NCBI RefSeq assembly: GCF_025264625.1
Contig: NZ_CP093313.1
Location: 5,580,001 to 5,644,000, forward strand
Origin: Occallatibacter riparius
GTDB taxonomy: Bacteria > Acidobacteriota > Terriglobia > Terriglobales > Acidobacteriaceae
DNA: 64,000 nt
Reading direction: 5' to 3'
Below are positions 30,406 through 39,200 of this stretch, piece after piece; positions within the stretch are counted from its first letter, which is position 1; each line of letters opens with the position of its first letter. The translations under genes and the position numbers were made by a program. The notes below the pieces were generated by a model. The model did no database searches. It was not told the DNA's origin and saw nothing but the letters and a program-made list of their open reading frames with translations.

Positions 30406-32763
30406 ATGTCCAGGACCGTTCTTCGCCGCGCGATTTTGACCGTTATTGTTGTAGCGTTTAGCCTTACGGTCACTTACGCCGTCCTTGCAGCTTCCGGTCC
30501 CGGCGACAACACTTCGGCTGCCGCGCCCGCGGGCGATGCACCCTCCACCGCCGGGGCTGCATATACCGCGAACATCAAGATCACCGGGCCGACCACCCAG
30601 TTCCACAACACCGTCGCTGCGAAATACAACTACGCCTTCGGCAAGGAGTCCCCCTTCCTGCCGTCGAATGCGATGTCGGCCAACGGGCAGTTTATTTCGC
30701 CCAAGAGCTTTCCGACGGCCGAGTACTGCGGCCACTGCCACAAAGCCGCTTACCACCAGTGGCGCGAGTCGGTGCACTCGAATTCCTTCCGCGCACCGTG
30801 GTACCTGAAGAACGTCAACATGCTGATCGACGAGAAGGGCGTGCAGTTCTCCCGGCATTGCGAGGGCTGCCATAACCCGGTCGCTCTGCTCTCCGGCGAC
30901 CTGACGCAAGGCATGCCGAAGAAGCGCCCCTTTGAGGATGAGGGCATCACCTGCTCGACGTGCCATTCGATTCAATCAACGGACGCGACGGGAACCGGCA
31001 GTTACGTGATGGGCATTCCGGCGGTGCTGGTGGATGAGAAGGGCGAGCCCGTGACGCGGCAGGTTTCGGATGCGGAGATTCTCGCGCATCTCGACCGCCA
31101 CTCCAAGGCTGTGATGCGGCCACTCTACAAGACCGCCGAGTTCTGCGCAGCCTGCCACAAGGCGGCCATTCCAACGGCGCTCGATGACTACAAGTTTCTG
31201 CGCGCCTTCAGCGTCTATGACGAGTGGCAGGGCGCCAGCTTTACGAAGCAGTCGCCGCTTCCCTTCTACCGCAAGGATTCCGTTTCACAGTGTCAGACCT
31301 GCCACATGCCGAAGAACGACGAGGCCGCGGAAGATCCCGGCGCCAAAGACGGGAGGTTTGCCTCGCATCGCTGGCTGGGTGGCAACAGCCTCATGCCGGC
31401 CTACTACCACTACGACGAGCAAGCGAAGAAGCTGGCGGATTTCCTCCGCAATGGTCCTGACGGCAAAGGCGTGCTCAACGTCGACATCTTCGGACTTGAG
31501 AAGGAAAACGCTGCCGCCACTTCGACTGACAACGTGGAGATCGCTCCGCTCGGCCTGACGCACTTCGCCATCGCCCCCGGAGAGACGCTCACAGCCGATG
31601 TCGTCATCCAGAACAAGGGTATCGCCCACTCGCTGGTGCCGGAGCAGCGCGACTTCTACGAGTCGTGGGTCGACTTTGTTGTGAAGGATGAAGCGGGCAA
31701 AGTGCTCGCCGAGTCCGGCTTCATCAAGCCCGACGGAGAGCTCGATCCCTCGGCGCACTCGTTCACCAACCGCCTGATCAATACCAAGGGCGAGCTGAAC
31801 GATATTCACCAGATCTGGCACAATCGCGTGCTGGCCTACAACAACAGCATTCAGTCGGGCCGCTCGCAGCTTGCGCGCTATCGCTTCCGACTGCCGAAGA
31901 ACGCCAAGGGAAAATACACCATCACTGCGACGGTGAAGTATCGTCGCTTCAACCAGCACTTCGTGGACTACGCAATGGCCGATGATCCCACCATGCCAGG
32001 CAGCAAGAAATATCCAATGCCGGTGATGGAGATCGCCACCGAGACCCGCACGCTGTACGTTGGCGACAATCCGCCCGTGCAGCCGGGGCCGGATGAAAAC
32101 AAGGAATGGATGCGGTGGAACAACTACGGCATTGCGTTGCTGGATGCCCAGCAGTACGCAGCGTCGGTCCACGCGTTTGAGCGTGTTGCTGCGCTGCGGC
32201 CGGATTATGCCGACGCCTTCACGAACATGGCGGTGGTGGAGATTTCGTGGGAGCGCTACGACGACGCCAAGGCGAATCTCGCCAAGGCGCTCACGCTGCT
32301 GCCCAACGATCCGCGCGCGCTCTACTATCGCGCGCTAGTGGAGCGCAACGCCGGGCAGGTTGACGAGGCCATCGCCGATCTCGAGGCAGTTGTGGCCGCC
32401 TATCCGCGGTCGAAGGACGGCTGGCGCGAACTGGGATTCTCGCGCTACCAGAAGCACGACTACCCTGGGGCGCGTGACGCATACGAGAAACTGCAGTCCA
32501 TCGACCCCGATGATCTGGCCGCGCATTATCAGCTTGCAATTCTCTACCGCCGCACCGGCGACAAGGCTCGCGCGGCAATTGAGAACGCCAAGTTCACTGA
32601 CCAGAAGGACGACCCCACGGCCAGCGAATATGCGCTGCAGTTTCTGGGCAAGCATCCTGAGGTGGCCGCGGAGAGCGTGGTGTGGCACACCCACGACCTC
32701 ACCGGCGACAAGAAGGCTCCGCAGAAGATCCACTACACCTACATACCGGGTGCTGGTTTCTGA
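30406..32763 (+). CDS. Pentaheme cytochrome c with TPR domain
   Basis: A 785-residue exported protein with a signal anchor or signal peptide. Five CxxCH heme sites occur at residues 108, 152, 183, 247 and 296 (CGHCH, CEGCH, CSTCH, CAACH, CQTCH), spaced as in the cytochrome c554 type. Residues 370-520 form a beta-rich middle domain (TADVVIQNKGIAHSLVPEQ). Residues 560-745 are tetratricopeptide repeats. Heme module plus TPR in one chain suggests a periplasmic electron carrier docking to a partner. No oxidoreductase partner gene is adjacent; the membrane protein just upstream is the only candidate. Confidence 0.88.
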   Translation: MSRTVLRRAILTVIVVAFSLTVTYAVLAASGPGDNTSAAAPAGDAPSTAGAAYTANIKITGPTTQFHNTVAAKYNYAFGKESPFLPSNAMSANGQFISPKSFPTAEYCGHCHKAAYHQWRESVHSNSFRAPWYLKNVNMLIDEKGVQFSRHCEGCHNPVALLSGDLTQGMPKKRPFEDEGITCSTCHSIQSTDATGTGSYVMGIPAVLVDEKGEPVTRQVSDAEILAHLDRHSKAVMRPLYKTAEFCAACHKAAIPTALDDYKFLRAFSVYDEWQGASFTKQSPLPFYRKDSVSQCQTCHMPKNDEAAEDPGAKDGRFASHRWLGGNSLMPAYYHYDEQAKKLADFLRNGPDGKGVLNVDIFGLEKENAAATSTDNVEIAPLGLTHFAIAPGETLTADVVIQNKGIAHSLVPEQRDFYESWVDFVVKDEAGKVLAESGFIKPDGELDPSAHSFTNRLINTKGELNDIHQIWHNRVLAYNNSIQSGRSQLARYRFRLPKNAKGKYTITATVKYRRFNQHFVDYAMADDPTMPGSKKYPMPVMEIATETRTLYVGDNPPVQPGPDENKEWMRWNNYGIALLDAQQYAASVHAFERVAALRPDYADAFTNMAVVEISWERYDDAKANLAKALTLLPNDPRALYYRALVERNAGQVDEAIADLEAVVAAYPRSKDGWRELGFSRYQKHDYPGARDAYEKLQSIDPDDLAAHYQLAILYRRTGDKARAAIENAKFTDQKDDPTASEYALQFLGKHPEVAAESVVWHTHDLTGDKKAPQKIHYTYIPGAGF

Positions 32764-32821
32764 TCCGGCGCAGTAGCACATCGGCCGTCGAATGGCGGTA
32801 TACTTGTCCCCGCACGGGGGT

Positions 32822-32841
32822 AGCACCTCCGCTGAGGTGCT
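32822..32841. terminator. Short hairpin between the cytochrome gene and a small gene
   Basis: An 8-bp perfect stem (32822-32829 with 32834-32841) with loop CGCT follows the cytochrome stop by 58 bases and precedes the next Shine-Dalgarno. There is no T-run. It may be a weak terminator, a processing element or a member of the scattered mini-hairpin class. Confidence 0.35.
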
Positions 32842-32866
32842 CCCAAGCGCAAACAGGGAGGCACCC

Positions 32867-33031
32867 ATGCCCAATCCCACATCGCCCAATCCAGCCCCAA
32901 AGTCCGACGTGCTGCAGGCAGGCCCGCACGCGCCGCTCTCCGCTGAAGTCGTAGCCAAGGCGCTGGCTCGCCACAAACGCGAGCACCCTGACGGCAAAGC
33001 CAACCAACCCAAGCCGAAGAAGCATCGCTGA
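32867..33031 (+). CDS. Small basic hypothetical protein, 54 residues
   Basis: A short gene with a good Shine-Dalgarno (AGGGAGG six bases before the ATG). The product starts with a proline- and asparagine-rich segment (MPNPTSPNPAPKSD). It then has one likely helix (SAEVVAKALARHKREHPD) and ends in a lysine-rich tail (PKPKKHR). No membrane segment or signal peptide. The helix plus basic tail suggests nucleic-acid or ribosome binding, but this is inference. Confidence 0.55.
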   Translation: MPNPTSPNPAPKSDVLQAGPHAPLSAEVVAKALARHKREHPDGKANQPKPKKHR

Positions 33032-33223
33032 TCCGCACCTCTTCTTGATTGAGCGGCCCAGGTAAGCCGCCGGAATTCGTGTGCTTTTTCTGTGGCAGAT
33101 TGCGCATTTATTGGGCTATAGTGGCGGCGCGCCCCGAAAACCCTCCGCATCAATACCCTGCTCTCCACTCATGCAAGCCAGGGCTCAGACTGCGGACAAC
33201 CGGCGGACGCCACGGAGGAAACC

Positions 33224-33601
33224 ATGGATTGGTACATGCTGGTCTGGAGGAGGTTCGCGGAGTTCAACGGGCGCTCGCGCCGCAGCGAATACTGGATGTT
33301 CGCACTGTTCAACTGCATCATCTTCTTCGCCCTGTGCGTCGCCGCCGTTGCGCTGGGCAAAGCGGGCGTCATTTTCTGGGGTGTGTGCGCACTCTACTGG
33401 CTGGCCGCGATCATTCCTACGATTGCCGTCGGAGTACGCCGCCTCCACGACATCGGCATGAACGGCCTGTGGCTCCTGCTCGCATTCGTGCCCCTCGGCA
33501 ACCTGGTGCTGCTGGTGTTCTTCTGCCTCGACAGCACGCCCGGCCCGAATCAGTACGGTCCCAACCCGAAGGGCATCGAAACAGCAATCGTTGCGAGCTA
33601 A
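33224..33601 (+). CDS. DUF805 membrane protein
   Basis: A 125-residue membrane protein of the DUF805 family: the start FAEFNGRSRRSEYWMF, the middle GVRRLHDIGMNGLWLLL and the end GPNQYGPNP are the family's three signatures. Four membrane helices are predicted. Members are widespread but of unknown function. It stands alone: 192 apparently empty bases precede it, and a convergent gene follows. Confidence 0.88.
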   Translation: MDWYMLVWRRFAEFNGRSRRSEYWMFALFNCIIFFALCVAAVALGKAGVIFWGVCALYWLAAIIPTIAVGVRRLHDIGMNGLWLLLAFVPLGNLVLLVFFCLDSTPGPNQYGPNPKGIETAIVAS

Positions 33602-33627
33602 CGTTTGGGTTCCGGCGTACCTCTCGG

Positions 33628-34638
33628 TCAAAGGCCGAGAGGTGGGCCAGGCGCGCCGATCCCATACTTCGCCGCCAGAAAAACCCTCAACCCATCCGGC
33701 ACCACTGCCGCCAATTCCTGCCAGGTCAGCGCCGCCAGGCGCGTCCGCATCTCGGCCGAGCGCACCGCCCGCATCACTGCGAACCAGGCCTCAATCAAAT
33801 CCGGTCGCCGTTCATCGCAGATCACGCAGAACCGCGCATTCGTGACATAGGCCGCCAAGACGTTCCGGATAAGCTGATAGCCCCGGTATCGCACCTCTCG
33901 CGGCGCGGCCTGTTCCGCGTCGGTCACCAGCCCCGCACGAAACTCCCGCGCCGTTTCGCCAACCTCGTCTGCCGTAAGCCCATCGGTATCCTCCCACTCC
34001 TGCGTGTAAGCCTCGGAGAACTCCTCGGCGGTGCGCCGCCTGGTCGTCATCACTTCTACGCGCGGAAGAAGCTCGCGGTCGAACACGATGTCGAAGTCGC
34101 GGTACGCCTCAACGATTTCCGCTTTCCGGGTCTGGAAGTCGGCCTCGGTGAGCTTAGCCTCGACCAGCAAATTGCCAAGTCGCATGTCCACTTCAGTCCG
34201 ATCGAACAAACCGGACTTCAGCGGCACCTTCGCTTTCCACCCGAACTCCGGCTCCAGGCTATCCTCGACTCCAAGAAGCCGCCGCACCGCGGGCGAGTCC
34301 ATCACTCCGGGCGTGCAGAACATATTCATCAGCAGCGCATCCGAGCTCATGCAGGAGTCCAGTTCGCACCACTTCCGCTTCGGATCGTCTGCCCATCGCG
34401 GCAGTGCGCGGCCACCGGTATGCACCTTGTTCAACCGCTTCGCCCACGCCGGCCGCGCGAGGATCGCCTCATACGCAGGTCCATAGAAATTGCCGTGGCT
34501 GCCGTCCACGGGGCAATACACCACGACCGGATCGTCGCCGTAGCTCTCAACGTGTGGCCACGTGCGCCCCCACTCGCGATTGCGCGCCGCCAGCTCTCGC
34601 CGTAGTGCACTCGAATATCCGCCCGGTTGCAGCGCCAT
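33628..34638 (-). CDS. PD-(D/E)XK-like putative nuclease
   Basis: A 336-residue soluble protein. RTEVDMRLGNLLVEAKLTE fits the PD-(D/E)XK pattern, with Asp followed after about ten residues by E-A-K. The C-terminal part (RGYQLIRNVLAAYVTNARFC) resembles the PGN_0703-type putative restriction endonucleases as I remember them. No methyltransferase or helicase partner is adjacent, so it is an orphan; a repair or defence role is open. The Shine-Dalgarno for the ATG is poor and the start may be further in. It is divergent from the small cytochrome c gene. Confidence 0.55.
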   Translation of the reverse strand: MALQPGGYSSALRRELAARNREWGRTWPHVESYGDDPVVVYCPVDGSHGNFYGPAYEAILARPAWAKRLNKVHTGGRALPRWADDPKRKWCELDSCMSSDALLMNMFCTPGVMDSPAVRRLLGVEDSLEPEFGWKAKVPLKSGLFDRTEVDMRLGNLLVEAKLTEADFQTRKAEIVEAYRDFDIVFDRELLPRVEVMTTRRRTAEEFSEAYTQEWEDTDGLTADEVGETAREFRAGLVTDAEQAAPREVRYRGYQLIRNVLAAYVTNARFCVICDERRPDLIEAWFAVMRAVRSAEMRTRLAALTWQELAAVVPDGLRVFLAAKYGIGAPGPPLGL

Positions 34639-34740
34639 CCCTGACAGCCTACACGGCTGGAGCAGCCTTCAGCTTCAGCTGAAGCAGCCTCCATCCGCGG
34701 TTGGAGACGCGCATACCCCGGCCCGTGAGAAAATATCTTC

Positions 34741-35085
34741 GTGAACTCGGGTATCAAATTCTTCCCCGCTCTACTTTTTCTTGCCGCAACCGCCGCCTTC
34801 GCAGCCGACACCCCAGCCGACGTCAAAGCCGGCGCGGCGCTCTTCCGCGACAAAGGCTGCGCCTTTTGCCATGGCGCTGATCTGAAAGGCACGAAGAAGG
34901 CGCCCGCCCTCGCCGACATTGGAACTGACAAGGACTGGCCGGCCGACAAGATGACCGACCACATCCTGAACGGCGGACAGAAAATGCCGCCCTTCCGCGA
35001 CTCGCTCAGTGACGAGGAGATCGCGCAGCTCGTGGCCTTCCTTCGCGCCAAGGATCATCCCGCCCCGCCGCCACCCGCAGAGTAG
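34741..35085 (+). CDS. Small class I cytochrome c
   Basis: A 114-residue periplasmic monoheme cytochrome. Signal peptide to about residue 21 (ATAAFA), heme site CAFCH, and the distal methionine in GGQKMPPF, as in c6/cbb3-type domains. The C-terminal helix LSDEEIAQLVAFLR is typical. The start codon is GTG. It stands alone, followed by repeat-rich spacer. Likely a soluble electron carrier to a terminal oxidase or reductase; the partner is not in the window. Confidence 0.88.
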   Translation: MNSGIKFFPALLFLAATAAFAADTPADVKAGAALFRDKGCAFCHGADLKGTKKAPALADIGTDKDWPADKMTDHILNGGQKMPPFRDSLSDEEIAQLVAFLRAKDHPAPPPPAE

Positions 35086-35088
35086 ATA

Positions 35089-35161
35089 GTCAGGTGATCA
35101 TGATCGCGGATTCGAGTGTGGAATGTTCCGATTTGACCACCTGACTACATGATCACCTGAC
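35089..35161. repeat. Inverted repeat of a gatcacctga-type element
   Basis: Two 14-base arms (35089-35102 and 35148-35161) are exact reverse complements, separated by 45 bases. Further partial copies of gatcacctg follow up to 35182. Related sequence occurs at 4053-4075 and near 47750-47770. It lies between the cytochrome c and Na/Pi cotransporter genes. Confidence 0.6.
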
Positions 35162-35262
35162 AACCTGATCACTGGATCACCTGCCATCCACATCCCCCTA
35201 TATTATTGTTGGAACGTTCTCTGCGACCGTTGACCTGATCCCTTAGGGGCCTGCTGCGCACC

Positions 35263-36843
35263 ATGGAAATGATCGCGTTGTACCTGGCCGGGCTGAGCTT
35301 CTTCTTCACGGGAATGGCCGGGATTTCCGACAATCTGCGCCAGATCACCGGACGCCGCTTCCGAGTGCTGCTGAGCCGCGCGACCAACCACCCGGTACGC
35401 GCCGGACTTCTGGGAGTGGCCGCTGGGGTGGTCACGCAGAGCACGTCCGTGGTGGCCTTCGTACTCTCCGGCATGATTGCCAGCGGACTCATTCCGCTGC
35501 GGCGCGCGCTGGTCGTACTGGCCTGCGCGAATATTGGAACTGCCGCGCTCGTCTTTGTCGCCGCCGTCGACCTGCACCTGCCGATCCTGTTTCTGGTCGG
35601 CATCTCCGGACTGATCATCGCCTTCAATCTCTTCATCAAGTGGAAGCCCGCGTTCGGAAGCCTGCTCTCGATCGGACTCGTCTTCTTTGGGCTCGACACG
35701 ATGAAACACGCCTTCTCGAACCTCTCCTCAGCGCCGGGCATGGCAGGGGTAGGGCGCTTCTTCGACTACTGGCCCGACATGGCGTTCTTTCTGGGAATGC
35801 TGATGCGCACCTTGGTGCACTCTTCCAGCGCATCCGCGGCGATCACCATTACGATCAATCACGGCGGAATCCTGGGCGAGTTTCCCTCGATGATGTCGAT
35901 GGCGGGCCTGGGCATGGGCACCGCGATTGCGACCTATTTTCTTTCCAGCAATCTGCGCGGCATTCCGCGGCAGATCGCCATGTATCAGGGCGTAACCAAC
36001 GTTGCGGCCGGCGTGATTCTCGGCCTGCTGCTGCTCATCGAGCGGCTTTCCGGCACCCGCATGCTGCTCGGGTTCGCTGACCTGCTCAGCCCCACAAACT
36101 CCGGGCGCATGGCGATCATGTACCTGATGCTGAACCTGCTCATCGCCGTGGTCGCGCTCGCCGCCTTGCCGTGGGCGCCTGCGTGGCTCGCCAGGCGGTC
36201 GCCGCCTACGCCGGAAGAGGATCTCTCTCGTCCCATGTACCTGCTGCCGGAAGCGCTGCTCTCTCCTGAAACTGCACCCGACCTGGTAGCGCTGGAGCAA
36301 ATGCGTGTGATGCGCGTGCTGGAGTCGTATCTGCAGGCTGTGCGCGGCAACGGCACACGGCCGCTCAAGGCATTGCACCACGGCGCCGTCACGCTCGGCG
36401 AGGAGATCGCGCACTTTCTTGAGACCATGGTCAAGCAGCCGATGTCGACGGGGCTTGCGCATCGGCTCATCTCCCTTCAGCGCAAGGAAGAGACGCTGCG
36501 CGCTCTGGAAGAGAACGTCTTTCTTTTCGCCTCTACCCTGGAGCACCACGGCTCAGAAGAGCTGACGGGCCACATGGTCGAAGCACTCGACACGATCCTC
36601 CTTACCGCATCCGATGCGCTGACATCGAAAGACGAGATCGACGTAGACCTGCTCATGAATCTCACCGACGATCGCGGCGGCATCATGGAGCGCCTGCGCG
36701 CACGCTATCGACTCGATAATCCCGAGCACGCGAGTGATGTCTCAGCGCTGCACTACGCAACCACTCTGTTCGAGCGCAATGTATGGCTGCTGCGCCAGCT
36801 TGCGTTATGGCTCCGCGAAGACGCTGCGCTCAGCGAGCTCTAG
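35263..36843 (+). CDS. Na+/phosphate cotransporter family protein with PhoU-like tail
   Basis: A 526-residue membrane protein of the Na/Pi cotransporter II family. It has two inverted repeats, each with the QSTS/HSSS motif (GVVTQSTSVVAFVLSGMIAS and TLVHSSSASAAITITI), then a cytoplasmic helical domain from about 340 to the end that resembles PhoU. Likely role is phosphate handling driven by sodium, though some members act on other anions. Its stop codon overlaps the convergent response-regulator gene within a shared CTAG. Confidence 0.88.
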   Translation: MEMIALYLAGLSFFFTGMAGISDNLRQITGRRFRVLLSRATNHPVRAGLLGVAAGVVTQSTSVVAFVLSGMIASGLIPLRRALVVLACANIGTAALVFVAAVDLHLPILFLVGISGLIIAFNLFIKWKPAFGSLLSIGLVFFGLDTMKHAFSNLSSAPGMAGVGRFFDYWPDMAFFLGMLMRTLVHSSSASAAITITINHGGILGEFPSMMSMAGLGMGTAIATYFLSSNLRGIPRQIAMYQGVTNVAAGVILGLLLLIERLSGTRMLLGFADLLSPTNSGRMAIMYLMLNLLIAVVALAALPWAPAWLARRSPPTPEEDLSRPMYLLPEALLSPETAPDLVALEQMRVMRVLESYLQAVRGNGTRPLKALHHGAVTLGEEIAHFLETMVKQPMSTGLAHRLISLQRKEETLRALEENVFLFASTLEHHGSEELTGHMVEALDTILLTASDALTSKDEIDVDLLMNLTDDRGGIMERLRARYRLDNPEHASDVSALHYATTLFERNVWLLRQLALWLREDAALSEL

Positions 36844-38030
36844 ACCTGCAGCTGCAGCAACGAAAAGTCGTCTTCGAACTCCGGCCGGCTCTGCCACTCC
36901 TGCACCTCATTGACAATCTGATCGAGGCCCTTCCCGGCTCCCGCACTCGCAAGAATGCCGCCGAACTGATCGAGTGTCATCATGCCGTTCTCCGCATGAA
37001 AGACCTCGTAGCAACCGTCGCTGTAGACGAACAGCTTCGATCCCGGATCGAGCGTCACCGATGCGTCGTTATACTGCGCCGTCTCGAACGCCCCGATAAT
37101 CACACCAGGCAAATCGAGCCGCTGGAATCCTCCTCCCGCGGACACGATGATGGCCGGCGGGTGGCCGCCCGAGGCATAGCGCAGTTCGCGCGTGGCCGTG
37201 TTCAGCACTCCATACCAGATGGTGAAGTACTTTCCATCCTGCTTCTCCATCGGGAACGCGCGATTCAATCCTTCCAGCACCTGCGACGGCACCGAGAAGT
37301 CTGTCCCCGGCAGCGTGTGATTGCGGATCGTATTGATCGCCGAAACGGAAAGCAGCGCCGCGCCTACGCCGTGTCCGCACACATCGAGCAGATAGATGGC
37401 CAATTGATCCGGCGCGAGCCAGTGATAGCCGAACGAATCGCCGCCCAGGCTCGACGAAGTGATGAAGCGCCAGTCAGAAGGCACGGAGACGTCTCCCTGC
37501 ATGGGAGCCGGCAACAGCGACCGCACATAGGCCGCAGCCTCTGACAGTTCCTGCGCAATCACGCGCTGCTGCTCTTGCAAAACCGCGAATGCCTCATCGC
37601 GCTCCAGCCGGAGAATGTATGCGTTGGAGTGATAGCGAATGCGCGCAACAATTTCGAGCTTGTCCGGAAGCTTCACGAGGTAATCGTTGGCACCGGCTGC
37701 AAACGCCTCCGCCTTGGTGGTCGCTTCTTCCTTCGACGAGAGCACGATGAGCGGCGTAGCAGCAGTGGAGGCATTCGCCCGAAACGCCCGCACCATCTCG
37801 ATTCCATCCGCTCCGGGCATCACCAGGTCCTGCAGAATGACCGTGGGGCTGAATGCATCGGCCTCCTGCAACGCTATTGTGGGGTCGGAGCAAAACTTGA
37901 ATTCGAGTCCGGGAATATCCGCGAGCATGCGCCGGATCGTCTCTCCCACAATCCGCTGATCGTCGATCAGCAGAACCTTGATGTGGTGCTCGGTAAGGGC
38001 AATGGGAGCCGGCGTTGCATCGTTCGACAT
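36840..38030 (-). CDS. Response regulator fused to PP2C/SpoIIE-type phosphatase
   Basis: A 396-residue output protein. Residues 17-140 are a receiver domain with acidic pair D23-D24, phosphoacceptor Asp68 in ILQDLVMPG and the conserved lysine in YLVKLPDK. A coiled-coil linker (about 145-180) leads to a SpoIIE/RsbU-type serine phosphatase. Its metal-binding motifs GGDSFG, DVCGHGVGA, YSDGCYEV and EDDFSLL are all intact, so it should be active. As last gene of the chemosensory operon it occupies the position of the diguanylate cyclase WspR in Wsp systems. The likely substrate is the STAS protein at 45598-45960. It starts 57 bases after cheB. Confidence 0.9.
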   Translation of the reverse strand: MSNDATPAPIALTEHHIKVLLIDDQRIVGETIRRMLADIPGLEFKFCSDPTIALQEADAFSPTVILQDLVMPGADGIEMVRAFRANASTAATPLIVLSSKEEATTKAEAFAAGANDYLVKLPDKLEIVARIRYHSNAYILRLERDEAFAVLQEQQRVIAQELSEAAAYVRSLLPAPMQGDVSVPSDWRFITSSSLGGDSFGYHWLAPDQLAIYLLDVCGHGVGAALLSVSAINTIRNHTLPGTDFSVPSQVLEGLNRAFPMEKQDGKYFTIWYGVLNTATRELRYASGGHPPAIIVSAGGGFQRLDLPGVIIGAFETAQYNDASVTLDPGSKLFVYSDGCYEVFHAENGMMTLDQFGGILASAGAGKGLDQIVNEVQEWQSRPEFEDDFSLLQLQV

Positions 38031-38087
38031 GGTACCTCCAAGGCTGGTCTGCGCAGCGCGCAGATTAATACGGCAACGAATGAATGA

Positions 38088-39200
38088 CTAAGAGCGCTCC
38101 GGTTCCTTCGATCGAATGGCCGGCGCCGAAACAGGGGAAGTGTGTTCTTTCTTGTTTTCGTTACGAGCGTGTCCGAGGAATGAAGGTGCCGGATGAAGCA
38201 CCGCTTCGCAAATGCGCGTGGCAATCGACGCGAGCGGCATCACCTCCCTCGCTGCATTCATTTCAACCGCAGCCTTCGGCATCCCGTATACCACGGAAGT
38301 TGCAGCATCCTGCGCAATCGTCAGCGCACCCGATTTGCGCATCGCGAGCAGTCCCGCGGCGCCGTCACGGCCCATGCCTGTAAGCAGCACTCCAATACGC
38401 GTTGCGCGATGCGGACGCGCCAGGCTCATGAACAGCGCATCGATGGATGGCCGATGGATCGAGTCTTTGTTCGGCGCGATGTAGATCAGTCGTCCACTGT
38501 CATAGATGAGATTGTCGCTCGTTCCTGCAATCCACACGCCTGCCGTGTGAAGCGTCTCTCCTCCGCGCGCAATACACACGGGAAGCGACGACGCGTGCCG
38601 CAGCCACGAGGCCAGGCCCGGCGTGAACTGCTCGTCCACATGCTGCACTACGAGCACAGCTGCCGGGAAATTTGCCGGCAGTTGCGACAGAATCTGCGCC
38701 AGCGCCTGCGGGCCTCCGGTGGATGAGCCGATGGCAACGATCGGAAGTCCTGACGTATCCGGCCCTGCGGCCTTCTGCCGCGCGTGACCGAGCTTCGCGT
38801 GATGACTATCCACTAGCCGCGACACCATGCGCAGCTTCTGGATGAGTGGCTCCGCGCCATCAAGATTCTCGCCTGGCCCGAGAACCGGCGTATTCACCGC
38901 GTCCAGCGCTCCGTACCCCATCGCCTCAAACACCATGTCGCGATTGCCGACTGTCGTTGCCGTCACCACCAGGATCACGCACGGCGTCGTCTGCATGATG
39001 CGTCGCGTAGTCTCGGCGCCATCAATGCCCGGCATGATCAGGTCCATCAGGATGATGTCGGGCTTGGCCTCCGCACACAACCGGAGCGCTTCTTCGCCGG
39101 AGTAAGCAATCCAGGCCAATGTGAAATCCGGCAGTCCCGCGAGAATGCGCCGCAGGATCTCGGCCGCCATCTTCGAGTCATTCACGATGGCGACTTTCAT
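38088..39200 (-). CDS. cheB: CheB-type chemoreceptor methylesterase
   Basis: A 370-residue two-domain protein: an N-terminal receiver with phosphoacceptor Asp53 (LMDLIMPG), then the methylesterase domain with catalytic Ser160 (IGSSTGGPQAL), His187 (VVQHVDEQFTPGL) and Asp279 (LTGMGRDGAAGL). It removes methyl groups from the chemoreceptor glutamates when phosphorylated. In Wsp nomenclature this is WspF. The start overlaps the cheA stop as ATGA. A short lysine-rich tail follows the domain. Confidence 0.93.
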   Translation of the reverse strand: MKVAIVNDSKMAAEILRRILAGLPDFTLAWIAYSGEEALRLCAEAKPDIILMDLIMPGIDGAETTRRIMQTTPCVILVVTATTVGNRDMVFEAMGYGALDAVNTPVLGPGENLDGAEPLIQKLRMVSRLVDSHHAKLGHARQKAAGPDTSGLPIVAIGSSTGGPQALAQILSQLPANFPAAVLVVQHVDEQFTPGLASWLRHASSLPVCIARGGETLHTAGVWIAGTSDNLIYDSGRLIYIAPNKDSIHRPSIDALFMSLARPHRATRIGVLLTGMGRDGAAGLLAMRKSGALTIAQDAATSVVYGMPKAAVEMNAAREVMPLASIATRICEAVLHPAPSFLGHARNENKKEHTSPVSAPAIRSKEPERS

